Below are positions 8,346 to 16,653 of a stretch of 64,000 bases of DNA, one piece after another; the stretch's first letter is position 1, and each line of letters opens with the position of its first letter. Source of the stretch: Dactylosporangium roseum (lineage in GTDB: Bacteria; Actinomycetota; Actinomycetes; Mycobacteriales; Micromonosporaceae); the NCBI RefSeq assembly GCF_025264685.1, contig NZ_CP073721.1, positions 3,339,001-3,403,000 of the forward strand, given 5' to 3'. The notes under the pieces are model-generated. The model worked only from the letters and a program-made list of their open reading frames with translations. It had not been told where the DNA came from and ran no database searches. Both the position numbers and the translations under genes were made by a program.

Positions 8346-8630
8346 CAACCACTCCTGAACCGGCGGGGATAATCGGGCGGACGGTGCGGTGTGCGTGGCA
8401 GCCGCGCAGCACACGGGCGCCGTCGCCGGCATCGTTGGTGAAGTAGGCGGCGGCGTGACGGGCAGGGCGAGGACGTGCCGATGTCACCGCTGGACGACCG
8501 CGGGACCGGGGAGCACACGTCCCGGCCCCGCACGTCCTCGCTCAACCGCGTGCTCGTCGCACGCCGCCGAGCCCTGGACCAGCATTGGTCCGAGTTTGTC
8601 GATTGGTTTGTCGATGAGGCTGGCGAAAGG
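8346..8630. other. Gap between iclR end and mftD relic
   Basis: No gene is seen here. It holds a hairpin (8492-8537) and a tandem direct repeat of GTTTGTCGAT (8594-8603 and 8606-8615, 12-nt period). The promoter of the relic-korA-korB operon probably lies in this gap. Confidence 0.45.
8492..8537. terminator. Hairpin downstream of iclR
   Basis: Arms 8500-8510 and 8521-8531 pair at 10 of 11 positions around a 10-nt loop, with a further GGACG/CGTCC pairing outside a small bulge. Placed about 95 nt after the iclR stop on the minus strand, it is a plausible terminator. Confidence 0.5.
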
Positions 8631-9404
8631 CTATTCGGGGTTGCCGAGCCGCTGCGACAAGGCGCGGGTCGTCGCAAGCAGCGCCTGCGCCTGCGGGGAG
8701 TCGATGTCGGTCGAGATGCTCACGGTCGTGCCCACGATGGCCATCGCGGCGACGATCGACGAACCCTCGAAGATCGGCGCGGCGATCGTCCGGACGCCGT
8801 TGATGTCCGGCGAGTTCAGCGACAACCCATGCTTGCGGATTCCCTCGAACTCCTGCTCCAGTTCCGGGGATCGGCGCAGGAGCTTGGTCAGGCTGGGCAC
8901 CTGATCCCGGGGCAGGAAGGCGCAGAACACCCGACCTTGGGCAGAGTTCGTCAGATCCAGCCGCGCGCCGGCCCGGACACCGATCCGTATGATGTGGTCG
9001 GTGTTGTCCGCCGAGCGTACGACCGTCGCGGTTTCTCCGTCCCACACGCTGAGCACGACGGTTTCGTCGACCGTCTTCACCAATTGGTCCATGTACGGCT
9101 CGGCCGCGTCGACGATCGGCAGCCCGGCGCGGGCCGCCCCAGCGAGCGTCAATACCTGCGGCCCGAGTGAATACAGCGCGGTGCGCTCGTCGTAACGCAG
9201 GAGATTGGCCGCCCGCAGGGCCTTGGTGTAGCGGTGCGCCGTCGCCTTGCTCGCGCCCAACTGGCTGGTGATCTCATTCAGGCTCAGATAGGGCTTGCTG
9301 ACGGTGAAGGAGCTCAGGACTATGGCCGCACGCTGCACCGTCTGGATCGTCGGTGCCGCGGTGGACTCCGAGGATTCCGACTCTGGTGTCGTTCTCGGGC
9401 TCAT
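8631..9404 (-). CDS. IclR-family transcriptional regulator
   Basis: The 257-aa protein has an N-terminal winged helix-turn-helix (about residues 20-80, with SLNEITSQLGASKATAHRYTKAL as the recognition helix region) followed by the IclR effector domain (about 90-255, with LGPQVLTLAG, DETVVLSVWDGETATVV, GRVFCAFLP and GVRTIAAPIFEGSSIVAAMAIVG). IclR proteins bind short palindromes as dimers or tetramers and respond to aromatic or oxoacid effectors. It is the only regulator inside the catabolic island, so it is the leading candidate to bind the recurrent TCTCGYATTG element, one copy of which (9483) lies about 80 nt upstream of its own start. Confidence 0.9.
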   Translation of the reverse strand: MSPRTTPESESSESTAAPTIQTVQRAAIVLSSFTVSKPYLSLNEITSQLGASKATAHRYTKALRAANLLRYDERTALYSLGPQVLTLAGAARAGLPIVDAAEPYMDQLVKTVDETVVLSVWDGETATVVRSADNTDHIIRIGVRAGARLDLTNSAQGRVFCAFLPRDQVPSLTKLLRRSPELEQEFEGIRKHGLSLNSPDINGVRTIAAPIFEGSSIVAAMAIVGTTVSISTDIDSPQAQALLATTRALSQRLGNPE

Positions 9405-9728
9405 CGGTCCTCAATTCGGGCGTCAGACACCTGGCGATCGGCGTGCTGGAGTACTATATACAGTTGCGTCATCTGGCGTGGTTCTCGCATATGGTGGTAG
9501 TGCTGCGCCACGCGGTCCCGCTCCAAGAGTCGCGTCGGTGGTCTCAATGATGCAGCGCCGGCAGTTGGTCGTCGACAAGCGATGTGACGCGACGGCCCGC
9601 GAGCAACCCTACGACTCAGGAGCAGGGGCTCAGCCCCGCGCGGGGCGGGTTTGCGGTCATAGCCTACTAGTCGCACGTCATGTGCCCGCTGGGTGGCGCA
9701 CCGCGACCGGGCGCTGGTCAGCACGGCA
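9405..9728. promoter_or_regulatory. iclR upstream region
   Basis: No gene is seen in these 324 nt between iclR and the ferredoxin reductase gene, both on the minus strand. It has an AT-rich patch (ACTATATA, 9453-9460) suitable for a minus-strand -10 region, and an operator-like TCTCGCATAT at 9483-9492, suggesting autoregulation. Confidence 0.45.
9483..9492 (+). promoter_or_regulatory. Operator-like box TCTCGCATAT
   Basis: It matches the shared core in 9 of 10 positions (A for the penultimate T, Y = C). It lies 79-88 nt upstream of the iclR start, just beyond the putative -10 region. Confidence 0.45.
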
Positions 9729-10718
9729 TCACAGGTCCGAGGAGTGGCCGGGCGTGGCCGACGAACCCGGCCGGACAACGGTGGTGATGTGGTTGACCGC
9801 CAGCGCCGCCTCGCCGAAGCCGATGGAGATCAGCTTGATCTTGCCGTCGTAGTCGGCGACGTCGCCGGCCGCGAACACGCGGGAGAGGTTCGTGCGCATG
9901 GTGCGGTCGACGAGGATGTGCCGGCGCCGCAGTTGCAGCCCCCATCCCTCGATCGGCCCGAGGTCGGCGATGAATCCGAGTGCGGCCACGACCGCCTGTG
10001 CGGGCAGTTCCTGCCGGTCGCCGGCGCGCGTCGTCACGACGACCCCCTCGACCGCGACCTCGCCGCTGATCTTGTGTACCTCGTACGGCGTGAGCACGCG
10101 GACGGACGAGGCGTGCAACTGCTCGACGCTGCGCTCGTGCGCCCGGAACTGCGGCCGGCGGTGCACCAGCGTGACGCTGCGGGCGATCGGCTCCAGGCCG
10201 AGCGCCCAGTCCAGTGCCGAGTCCCCGCCGCCGACGACGACGACGTCCAAGCCGGCGAGCTCGTCGAGCCGCGGGACGAAGTAGCGCAGCCCGCGACCGG
10301 CGTACTCCGAGCCGGCGGGAAGTTTGCGGGGAGTGAAGTTGCCGATGCCGGCGGTGATCAGCAACGCCTTCGCGTGGACCACATCGCCGGTGTCGGTCGT
10401 CACGTCCACACCATCGTCGTGTTCGTGCACCGCGACAGCGCTGCGGCCGAGCAGCAGGAGCGGATCCGCCTGCGCCGCCTGGGCGTACAGCGCGTCCACC
10501 AGGTCCTGACCGCGCACGGCCGGGAAGCCGGCCACGTCGTAGATCGCCTTCTCCGGGTACAGCGCCGCGACCTGCCCGCCCACCTCGGGCAGCGAGTCGA
10601 GCAGTGCGACCTTCAGCCCGCGAAAGCCCGCGTAGTAGGTGCCGTACAGTCCCGTCGGGCCGGCGCCCACGATGAGCAGGTCAACCTCGTGCTCGCTCGG
10701 GCCCTCCGAGCCGCTCAT
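9729..10718 (-). CDS. Ferredoxin--NAD(P) reductase, thioredoxin-reductase-like (FNR2 type)
   Basis: This 329-aa flavoprotein carries the FAD motif [21 protein letters not shown] near the N-terminus, the NAD(P) motif [17 protein letters not shown] near the middle and the second FAD motif [26 protein letters not shown]. There is no redox CxxC, which separates it from true thioredoxin reductases. The ATG at 10718 overlaps the ferredoxin stop, so the two are coupled and on the same transcript. Its likely role is to reduce that ferredoxin from NAD(P)H for the Rieske dioxygenase encoded divergently. Confidence 0.87.
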   Translation of the reverse strand: MSGSEGPSEHEVDLLIVGAGPTGLYGTYYAGFRGLKVALLDSLPEVGGQVAALYPEKAIYDVAGFPAVRGQDLVDALYAQAAQADPLLLLGRSAVAVHEHDDGVDVTTDTGDVVHAKALLITAGIGNFTPRKLPAGSEYAGRGLRYFVPRLDELAGLDVVVVGGGDSALDWALGLEPIARSVTLVHRRPQFRAHERSVEQLHASSVRVLTPYEVHKISGEVAVEGVVVTTRAGDRQELPAQAVVAALGFIADLGPIEGWGLQLRRRHILVDRTMRTNLSRVFAAGDVADYDGKIKLISIGFGEAALAVNHITTVVRPGSSATPGHSSDL

Positions 10719-11017
10719 GAGGCCACGTCCGGGTGATCGGCGCCGGTCCGGCCGACCTTGCGCGCCCCGCCCGGCGAGCCGAGCCCGGCGAAGAACTCCG
10801 CGTTGATCCGCTCGAACTGCTGGACCGCCTCGGGCAGATCCTCGTGGTGGAAGATCGATACCTCCGGGCAGACCGGCTCGCAGCGGCCGCATTCGACGCA
10901 CTCGTCCGGTTGGATATACATCATCCGGTCGCCCTCGTAGATGCAGTCGACGGGGCACTCCTCGACGCAGGACTTGTCCATGACGTCGACGCAAGACGAG
11001 GTGATGACGTACGGCAT
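10715..11017 (-). CDS. fdxA: 7Fe ferredoxin (FdxA type)
   Basis: The 100-aa ferredoxin has the 3Fe-4S/4Fe-4S pattern: Cys9, Cys17 and Cys50 fit the 3Fe cluster and Cys21, Cys40, Cys43 and Cys46 the 4Fe cluster, as in Azotobacter FdI-type proteins. The C-terminal tail (about 40 residues) is typical of actinobacterial FdxA. It is co-transcribed with the reductase, and the divergent gene is a Rieske dioxygenase alpha subunit, so it probably delivers electrons there. KorAB could reduce it as well. Symbol given by family resemblance. Confidence 0.9.
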   Translation of the reverse strand: MPYVITSSCVDVMDKSCVEECPVDCIYEGDRMMYIQPDECVECGRCEPVCPEVSIFHHEDLPEAVQQFERINAEFFAGLGSPGGARKVGRTGADHPDVAS

Positions 11018-11064
11018 GGGCAGAGCCTCCGCTCTCGGATGTCATATGACGAGATGCCGTTTTT

Positions 11065-11074
11065 CATTGCGAGA
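11065..11074 (-). promoter_or_regulatory. Operator-like box (CATTGCGAGA on plus strand)
   Basis: Read on the minus strand this is TCTCGCAATG. It lies 48-57 nt upstream of the ferredoxin start. A related CATATGACGAGAT runs beside it at 11043-11055. Confidence 0.5.
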
Positions 11075-11133
11075 CGCCATGATGGCAAGCGTGCCTGGTC
11101 CCGTCAACACCTCGGCCCAGTTGCGGGCTAGTC

Positions 11134-11162
11134 TTGACACCCCCCGCCGGCTGGGAGAATCT
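11134..11162 (+). promoter_or_regulatory. Putative sigma-70-type promoter of the Rieske operon
   Basis: A perfect TTGACA at 11134-11139 is followed after 17 nt by GAATCT (11157-11162). Transcription would begin near 11169, which places the 11167-11193 palindrome directly over the start site, as expected for a repressor. Confidence 0.4.
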
Positions 11163-11166
11163 TAGC

Positions 11167-11193
11167 GCATTGTGAGATGGCATCTCATGATGC
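11167..11193. promoter_or_regulatory. 27-nt operator palindrome upstream of the Rieske operon
   Basis: The centre is TGAGATG-G-CATCTCA (11173-11187), a perfect 7-bp inverted repeat with a 1-nt centre. Outer GCAT (11167-11170) and ATGC (11190-11193) also pair. It is the most symmetrical member of the operator series and sits 35 nt before the dioxygenase start, whose AAGGAG ribosome-binding site is at 11213-11218. Confidence 0.6.
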
Positions 11194-11227
11194 AGGATAA
11201 TTTGAACGAGCGAAGGAGCGGATCTCC

Positions 11228-12583
11228 ATGCCGCAGGCGGGTCGCGACGGAGCAGGCATGCCGATGATCGTCGAGGATTGGGACCGGCTGACCTTCCGGG
11301 TGAACCGAGAGGCATACCGCTCATCGGAGATCTTCGACCGCGAACGGGACAACGTCTGGCTGCAAAGCTGGCTGTACCTCGGGCACGAGACCGAGATCGC
11401 CAAGCCGAACGACTTCATCGTACGAACACTCGCCGGGCGGCCGTTGATCTTCTGTCGGGACACGGACGGCGAGGTGCGCGCCTGGCTCAACTCGTGCCCG
11501 CACCGGGGCACCGTGCTCTGCCGCGAGACGGCGGGTTCCAGCAAACTGTTCCAGTGCTTCTACCACGCGTGGACGTTCCGTAACAACGGCGACGTCGCCG
11601 CGATCCCGGACGACTCCGCGTACGAGGGCAGTGAGGGCCTGCGCGAGAGCATGAAGCTGCGCGCCGTACCGCGCCTGGAGATTCACGAGGGCTACGTCTT
11701 CGTGTCCTTCAACCCGGACGTGCCGCCGCTGCTGGAGTACCTCGGCGGCGCGGCCGACTACATGACCATGATCGAGCAACAGCACGTCGGCGGTATGACG
11801 ACGCTTCCCGGCGTGCAGTTGTACAGCGTGCGGGGCAACTGGAAGCTCGCGGTGGAGAACGCGATGGACGGGTACCACTTCTCGCCCACGCACAACACGT
11901 TCGTCGGGTACCTGCGCGAGAACGGCTTCGCGGTCACCGACGACGACCAGTACGCCTACAACCTCGGCAACGGCCACTCGCTGCTCGTGCTGACCGGGCA
12001 CGGCGGCCGGATCAGCATGATCTGGGAGCCGCGATTCGGTGCGGACGAGCGCGCGCGCACCGAGGCCCACCGCAAGGAGATGGCCGAGCGGCTCGGGGAG
12101 AAGCGCGCGCACTATGTGGCCGACGAGAGTCACATCCTGTTCGTCTTCCCCAACCTGCTCCTGTTCGACATCGAGGGTCTCTCGATCCGCCAGCTCGAGC
12201 CGGTCAGCGCCGGTCAGACCGACGTGCGCGCCTGGCAGCTCGTGCCCCGCGTCGAGGACCCGGCCTCCCGCGCGCTGCGGATGAAGACGGTCGTCAGCTT
12301 CGTCGGCCCCGGTGGCCTGGCGACGCCCGACGACATCGAGGCGTACGAAGCGGTGCAGCGTGGTATCGAGGCGACCGCCAAGGAACGGCGGAGCGAACTG
12401 GACTTCAGCGACATGTCCCGCGGCATGATCGACGAGGTGAAGGGCGTGCAGGGTAGATCGATCGACGAAGGCGCGATGCGTGGGTTCTGGCGGCACTGGG
12501 TCGGCGCCGTCGGTATCGACAACGGGCTGCGGGTTGTCGGCAAGCGGCCGGCGAGTTTCCTGGAAGGACGGGACGTGCGATGA
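11228..12583 (+). CDS. Rieske ring-hydroxylating dioxygenase, alpha subunit
   Basis: The 451-aa catalytic subunit has the Rieske 2Fe-2S ligands Cys90/His92 (CPHRG) and Cys110/His113 (CFYHAW). The mononuclear iron site is in NAMDGYHFSPTH, with bridging Asp214 and ligands His217 and His222. It inserts O2 into an aromatic ring to give a cis-diol or catechol. The ATG at 11228 has AAGGAG nine nt upstream. The beta subunit follows with an ATGA overlap, and a ferredoxin/reductase pair is divergently encoded, giving a complete three-component system. The ring substrate is not predictable from the sequence alone. Confidence 0.93.
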   Translation: MPQAGRDGAGMPMIVEDWDRLTFRVNREAYRSSEIFDRERDNVWLQSWLYLGHETEIAKPNDFIVRTLAGRPLIFCRDTDGEVRAWLNSCPHRGTVLCRETAGSSKLFQCFYHAWTFRNNGDVAAIPDDSAYEGSEGLRESMKLRAVPRLEIHEGYVFVSFNPDVPPLLEYLGGAADYMTMIEQQHVGGMTTLPGVQLYSVRGNWKLAVENAMDGYHFSPTHNTFVGYLRENGFAVTDDDQYAYNLGNGHSLLVLTGHGGRISMIWEPRFGADERARTEAHRKEMAERLGEKRAHYVADESHILFVFPNLLLFDIEGLSIRQLEPVSAGQTDVRAWQLVPRVEDPASRALRMKTVVSFVGPGGLATPDDIEAYEAVQRGIEATAKERRSELDFSDMSRGMIDEVKGVQGRSIDEGAMRGFWRHWVGAVGIDNGLRVVGKRPASFLEGRDVR

Positions 12584-13098
12584 CAGCCGTAGGCGAATAC
12601 GGCGTGGTGACCGTGGCCGGGCGCGCGCTGAGCCGGGCCCAGGTAGAGGACTTCCTCTACGAGGAGGCCGACATCCTGGACGCCTGGCGCTACGACGACT
12701 GGCTGGCGCTGTTCGTGGAGGGCGCTCGCTACGAGATCCCGACCACCGACTACGGCGGCTGGTCGTTGCACGAGTCCGGCTCGTTCGTCGACGACGACTA
12801 CGATCTGCTGCGGGCCCGGGTCAAGCGGCTCAAGTCCCGCAAGGCGCACGCCGAGAACCCGCACTCGCGCACGCACCGGCTCATCTCGAACGTGCGCGCG
12901 TTCGCCCACGAGGACAAGCTCCGGGTGACCGCGTCGTTCGTGGTGCACCGCGCGCGCGACGGGCAGTTCGACACCTACGTCGGGCGCTACGAGCACCTCC
13001 TGCTGCCCGCGGACGACGGACTGCGCTTCTGGCTGCGCCGGTCCATCCTCACGCATGAGGCGCTGCCGCCCGGTGCGCGCCTGAGCTTCATTCTTTAG
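12580..13098 (+). CDS. Rieske dioxygenase, beta subunit
   Basis: This 172-aa protein has the SnoaL/NTF2-like fold of ring-hydroxylating dioxygenase small subunits: VEDFLYEEADILDAWRYDDW, ARYEIPTTDYGG, and the closing RYEHLLLPADDGLRFWLRRS strand set. It has no cofactor and supports the alpha3beta3 assembly. The start overlaps the alpha stop as ATGA. Length and order fit the family. Confidence 0.9.
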   Translation: MTAVGEYGVVTVAGRALSRAQVEDFLYEEADILDAWRYDDWLALFVEGARYEIPTTDYGGWSLHESGSFVDDDYDLLRARVKRLKSRKAHAENPHSRTHRLISNVRAFAHEDKLRVTASFVVHRARDGQFDTYVGRYEHLLLPADDGLRFWLRRSILTHEALPPGARLSFIL

Positions 13099-13105
13099 GG
13101 ACACC

Positions 13106-14322
13106 ATGATCAGGCATACGCTTTCCTTCCGGTTCAAGGACGAGGTCCCCGCCGCGGTTCGTGCGTCGGTGCTCGCGACGCTCGCGACGTTCCCGGACCG
13201 CTACCCGGCGATGCGGAACTGGTCGATGGGCCAGAACATCAGCACCCGGGACACGACCTTCACACACACCATGTCCGTCGAGTTCGCCACCAACGACGAC
13301 CTGCTCGGCTACCTGCAAAGCGACTCGCACGAGAGCTTCGTGCGCGTGACGTGGCGACCGGTGATCGCTCAGCAGGCGATCACGGCCTACGAGTACACCG
13401 AGCGGCCGGCGGCCGCCGACAGAGGGGCGCAGCACATGACGAAGAGCGAGCGGCCGCGCGGGCCGTACGGTATGGAGTACGCCCGCATCGAGGTGCCCGA
13501 CATGCAGGCGACCATCGACTTCCTCGAGTACCACGTCGGGCTGCAGCTCGAACAGCGCACCGACGAGTACGCGTACCTGCGCGCCGACATCGAGCACCAC
13601 TCGATTGAGCTGATCAACGCGCCGGAGCGGGAGAACGGCTGGACCGTGGCCGTGGGCTACAGCGTCGAGAACGAAGAGGTGCTCGAGCAGCTACACAAGC
13701 GGGTGCTCGACGCCGGCCACCAGGTGCTGCCGCTGCAGGAGCGCCAGCGGGCCTTGTGCGACAACGGCTTCGCCGTCAAGGACCCGGACGGTCTGATCAT
13801 CGAGCTGTTCACGGAGTTCCAGGAGTACGCCGAGCCGCCGCACCTCGAGATCCGCCCGGTCGACCTCGTGCACCCGTTCATCGCGACATCGCGATACGAG
13901 GAGAGCCTCGAGTTCTACACGAAGGTCCTAACTTCCTGCCCTCCGACCAGATCGTCGGGTCCACCACGTTCCTGCGCTGCGAGGACCGCTACCACCACAG
14001 CCTCGCCCTGCAGAACAACAGCGAGCACTACGTGGCGCACCTGTGCTTCGCCATGAAGAGCCTCGATCACGTCATGCGGATGCGGGCGCGGGCGCTGTAC
14101 AAGGGCGCGCCGATCGCCTCCGACATCGTCAACCACTCCGCGTCGACGTCGATCGCGTTCTACATGCACGATCTCAGGTTCGGTCCACGCTTCGAGCTCT
14201 GCGACAGGCACCGGGTCTTCACCCCCGAGGAGCACGAGACCCACCGGGCCCGCAAGATGCCGGCCGACCCGCGCAACATCGACGTGTGGCGCCCGGCGTC
14301 GGACGACTGGGGTCGTTTCTGA
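13106..14322 (+). pseudogene. Dabb-domain/extradiol-dioxygenase-like (VOC) fusion with a frameshift
   Basis: Residues 1-95 are a Dabb (stress-responsive alpha-beta barrel) domain starting MIRHTLSFRF. From about residue 112 the frame continues without a stop into a two-module VOC protein like type I extradiol dioxygenases. Putative metal ligands are His in DLVHPF, His in YVAHLCF and Glu in GPRFEL. At about 13929 (GTCCTA then ACTTCC) the frame changes by one base: the second part, from NFLPSDQIVGS to DDWGRF, is one frame over and ends at 14322. An internal ATG at 13436 with AGAGGGG upstream could also start the VOC part alone. It is either a real lesion, a sequencing error or recoding. If intact it would cleave the catechol made by the Rieske enzyme. 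Confidence 0.7.
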
Positions 14323-15485
14323 GCGCCGAGATCCTCGACGTCCTGCGCGTGCTGGACGCGACGCCGGCTCCGCGCGGACACGAACTCGCGGCCGCCACGG
14401 CGCTGCGGGACTGGTGTGCCGCGCGGTGGCCGGACATCGCCTGGACGGTGCGGCGGTACTCGCCCGAAGGGGCGAACCTGGTGGCGGCCTGCGGGACGGG
14501 CCCGCTGCTGTACTCGCACCTGGACACATCGCTGAACGGGGCGGAGTCCGATGCCGCGATCACCGGCCGGGCGGACGGCGCCGGTCCGCTGCATGTGCGG
14601 GACGGCCGGGTCGAGGGGTTCGGGCTGGGCGTGGCGCGGGCGCCGGCGGCGGCCGCACTGGTCGGCTTCGTGGCCGCCCGGCGTGGCAGCCTTCTGCTCG
14701 CCGGCTCCGGGACGCACCGTCGCGGCGGTGGGTCCGCGGGCGTACTGGCCTACCTGGCGGACCATCCGCGCCCGCCGGCCGCGATCGTGGCCAAATGCGG
14801 CCCGGGAACGGTGCTGTGGGAGGAGCCCGGCGCGCTCTACCTACGGGTCCAGGTCACCGGCGGCTACGGCGCGGCGCTGGCTCCGGATTCGGCGGTTCCG
14901 TCCGGGGGCATCGCGGCGCAGGCGGGCCAGATCCTCGCCGCTGTCGGCGCGTGGCGCGAGCGCTACCTGGCCACTCGCCGCCCGGTGGGGCAGATCGGTC
15001 CCCAGGCGGGGGTGGGCGCGATCCGCTCCGGATCGGCCGCCAAGCCGGATCTCCTGCCCGCGGACGTACAGCTCGACCTCTACGTGGTCACCATGCCGGG
15101 GGAGGATCCGGTCGGGCTGGCCGAGGAGGTCGAGGCCCACCTGCGGGTCGCGCTGGCCGGCACCGCGCTCGGGGACTGCGTCGTCGGCGTCACGGCCGAG
15201 CCGTTACACCCCGCGGCCGGTACGCCGCGAGACGCTCCGATCGTGACCGCCGCCCGGCGGTTGTGGGAGGCCGAGTTCGGCGGTGCGCCGCCCCCGATCG
15301 CCGGATGGACCGGATCGACCGACGGTGTCGTGCTGCGCGCACACGGCATCGACACGGTGCGCCTCGGTCCGCAGAGCGGCCGCTCGCCCGCTGATTCCCG
15401 CCGAGAGACACTCGCGGTCGATCAGCTAGTCGCCTTCAGTCGCATCTACGCGGCTCTGCTGTCCGAGCGATCACCAACACTCTAG
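14319..15485 (+). CDS. M20-like metallohydrolase fold with degenerate active site
   Basis: About 388 aa with M20 deacylase/peptidase layout: the early YSHLDT strand (His67, Asp69) and a late GWTGSTDGVVLRAHGIDTVRLGP segment. The usual Glu-Glu motif is replaced by GSGTHRRGGGSAG, no ligand is obvious after AIVAKCGPG, and the closing His-Ser/Thr region reads SPADSRRET. Most metal ligands therefore appear to be missing. The start is uncertain: CTG at 14319 would overlap the previous stop (CTGA), GTG at 14286 is the alternative. It could be a non-catalytic or repurposed member. Confidence 0.6.
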   Translation: MSAEILDVLRVLDATPAPRGHELAAATALRDWCAARWPDIAWTVRRYSPEGANLVAACGTGPLLYSHLDTSLNGAESDAAITGRADGAGPLHVRDGRVEGFGLGVARAPAAAALVGFVAARRGSLLLAGSGTHRRGGGSAGVLAYLADHPRPPAAIVAKCGPGTVLWEEPGALYLRVQVTGGYGAALAPDSAVPSGGIAAQAGQILAAVGAWRERYLATRRPVGQIGPQAGVGAIRSGSAAKPDLLPADVQLDLYVVTMPGEDPVGLAEEVEAHLRVALAGTALGDCVVGVTAEPLHPAAGTPRDAPIVTAARRLWEAEFGGAPPPIAGWTGSTDGVVLRAHGIDTVRLGPQSGRSPADSRRETLAVDQLVAFSRIYAALLSERSPTL

Positions 15486-15496
15486 GCGGTCCAGCG

Positions 15497-15538
15497 TGTT
15501 CTTGGGGGAGCGAGCAACCGAACGCTCTCCCAGGAACA
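15497..15538. terminator. Strong hairpin between M20-like gene and oxidoreductase gene
   Basis: Arms 15497-15512 and 15523-15538 pair along all 16 positions (14 Watson-Crick and 2 G-U) around a 10-nt loop. It starts 12 nt after the M20-like stop. No U tract follows, so it may terminate, attenuate or stabilise the upstream message. Confidence 0.6.
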
Positions 15539-15579
15539 ACCGCGGGACCGCGAACCGCATCGAGGAGACAGGCCGACAG

Positions 15580-16653
15580 ATGAACTCGCCGGATGTAGCT
15601 GCCCGTCGCCCTCTGGGTGTCGGGCTGGTGGGTGCCGGACTGGCTACCCAGTCGATTCACTTGCCGACACTCGCGGGCCTCGCCGACGAACTGCGCGTCG
15701 TGCACGTCATGGACGTGCTCGACGACCAGGCCGTCGCGGTCGCCGCGCGAGTCGGGGCGCGTGCTGGTACATCGATCGAGGAGCTGCTCGACGATCCGGC
15801 GGTCGACATCGTGGGTGTCTGCAGCCCGCACCAGTTCCATGCCGAGCACGTGATCGGCGCCTGCGCGGCCGGGAAGCGCGCCGTCTTCTGCGAGAAGCCG
15901 CTGACGCTCACCCGCAACGAGGCCGCCGAGATTCAACTGGCGTCCGAACGCTTCGGAGTGCCGGTCTTCGTCGGCACGATGAACCTCTGGGATCCTGCGG
16001 CTTCGGCCGCGCTCGCCGCCTGCGGTGCGCTGCGTACGGAGGCATCGATGATCAGATCCACGATCCTCATCCCACCGAACGAGTCGCTCATCGATCTGGC
16101 GACCGACCGTATCGACCGTCCGATGTGGCTTCCGCCGGCTCCGGCCGACATGTCGCCGGTCCAGGCGGCGCAGTACCAGCTCGGTCGCACGATCCTCGGC
16201 CTGGCAGTGCACGGACTGGCACTGGTACGCCGCTTCATGCCTGTCGTGCACGAGGTGACGTTCGCTCGTACGATCGAGCCGTGGGGGTACGTGCTGTCGC
16301 TGACCGACGGGAGCCGTGTCGCCCGGCTGATGGGGATGCTCGGCGGTAGCTGGGATCCGGAATGGACGTTCACGGCGATCGGCCCGCGAAGCGAACTGCG
16401 CATCGACTTCCCTCCGTCGTACGTGCTCGCCGGATCGGCGACCGCCACGGTGCGTCACGGAGCCGAGCAGCGGACCTGGAGGTTCGGGCATGGCGGTTTT
16501 CACGCCCAATGGCGCCATCTCGCCGACGTTGCGCGGGGTCACGTCGCACCGCGTGTCTCGGTGGCTGAGGCCGTGCAGGACGTGGTGTATGCGCTGGACG
16601 TCGTTACCGCGGCACAAGCGCGGCTGGTTGACGAGGTGAGCTCCGAGTGCTGA
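15580..16653 (+). CDS. Gfo/Idh/MocA-family oxidoreductase
   Basis: This 357-aa NAD(P)-dependent oxidoreductase has the Rossmann motif GVGLVGAGLATQSIH, the VDIVGVCSPHQFHAEHV strand and the family EKP motif (VFCEKPLTLTRNEA), then the C-terminal beta-sheet domain. The ATG at 15580 is preferred over an in-frame start at 15496 because the intervening 28 residues overlap the hairpin and are not family-like; GAGGAG lies 13 nt upstream. Substrates of this family are sugars, inositols or diols, including cis-diols. Its last codons overlap the next gene by 7 nt. Confidence 0.85.
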   Translation: MNSPDVAARRPLGVGLVGAGLATQSIHLPTLAGLADELRVVHVMDVLDDQAVAVAARVGARAGTSIEELLDDPAVDIVGVCSPHQFHAEHVIGACAAGKRAVFCEKPLTLTRNEAAEIQLASERFGVPVFVGTMNLWDPAASAALAACGALRTEASMIRSTILIPPNESLIDLATDRIDRPMWLPPAPADMSPVQAAQYQLGRTILGLAVHGLALVRRFMPVVHEVTFARTIEPWGYVLSLTDGSRVARLMGMLGGSWDPEWTFTAIGPRSELRIDFPPSYVLAGSATATVRHGAEQRTWRFGHGGFHAQWRHLADVARGHVAPRVSVAEAVQDVVYALDVVTAAQARLVDEVSSEC

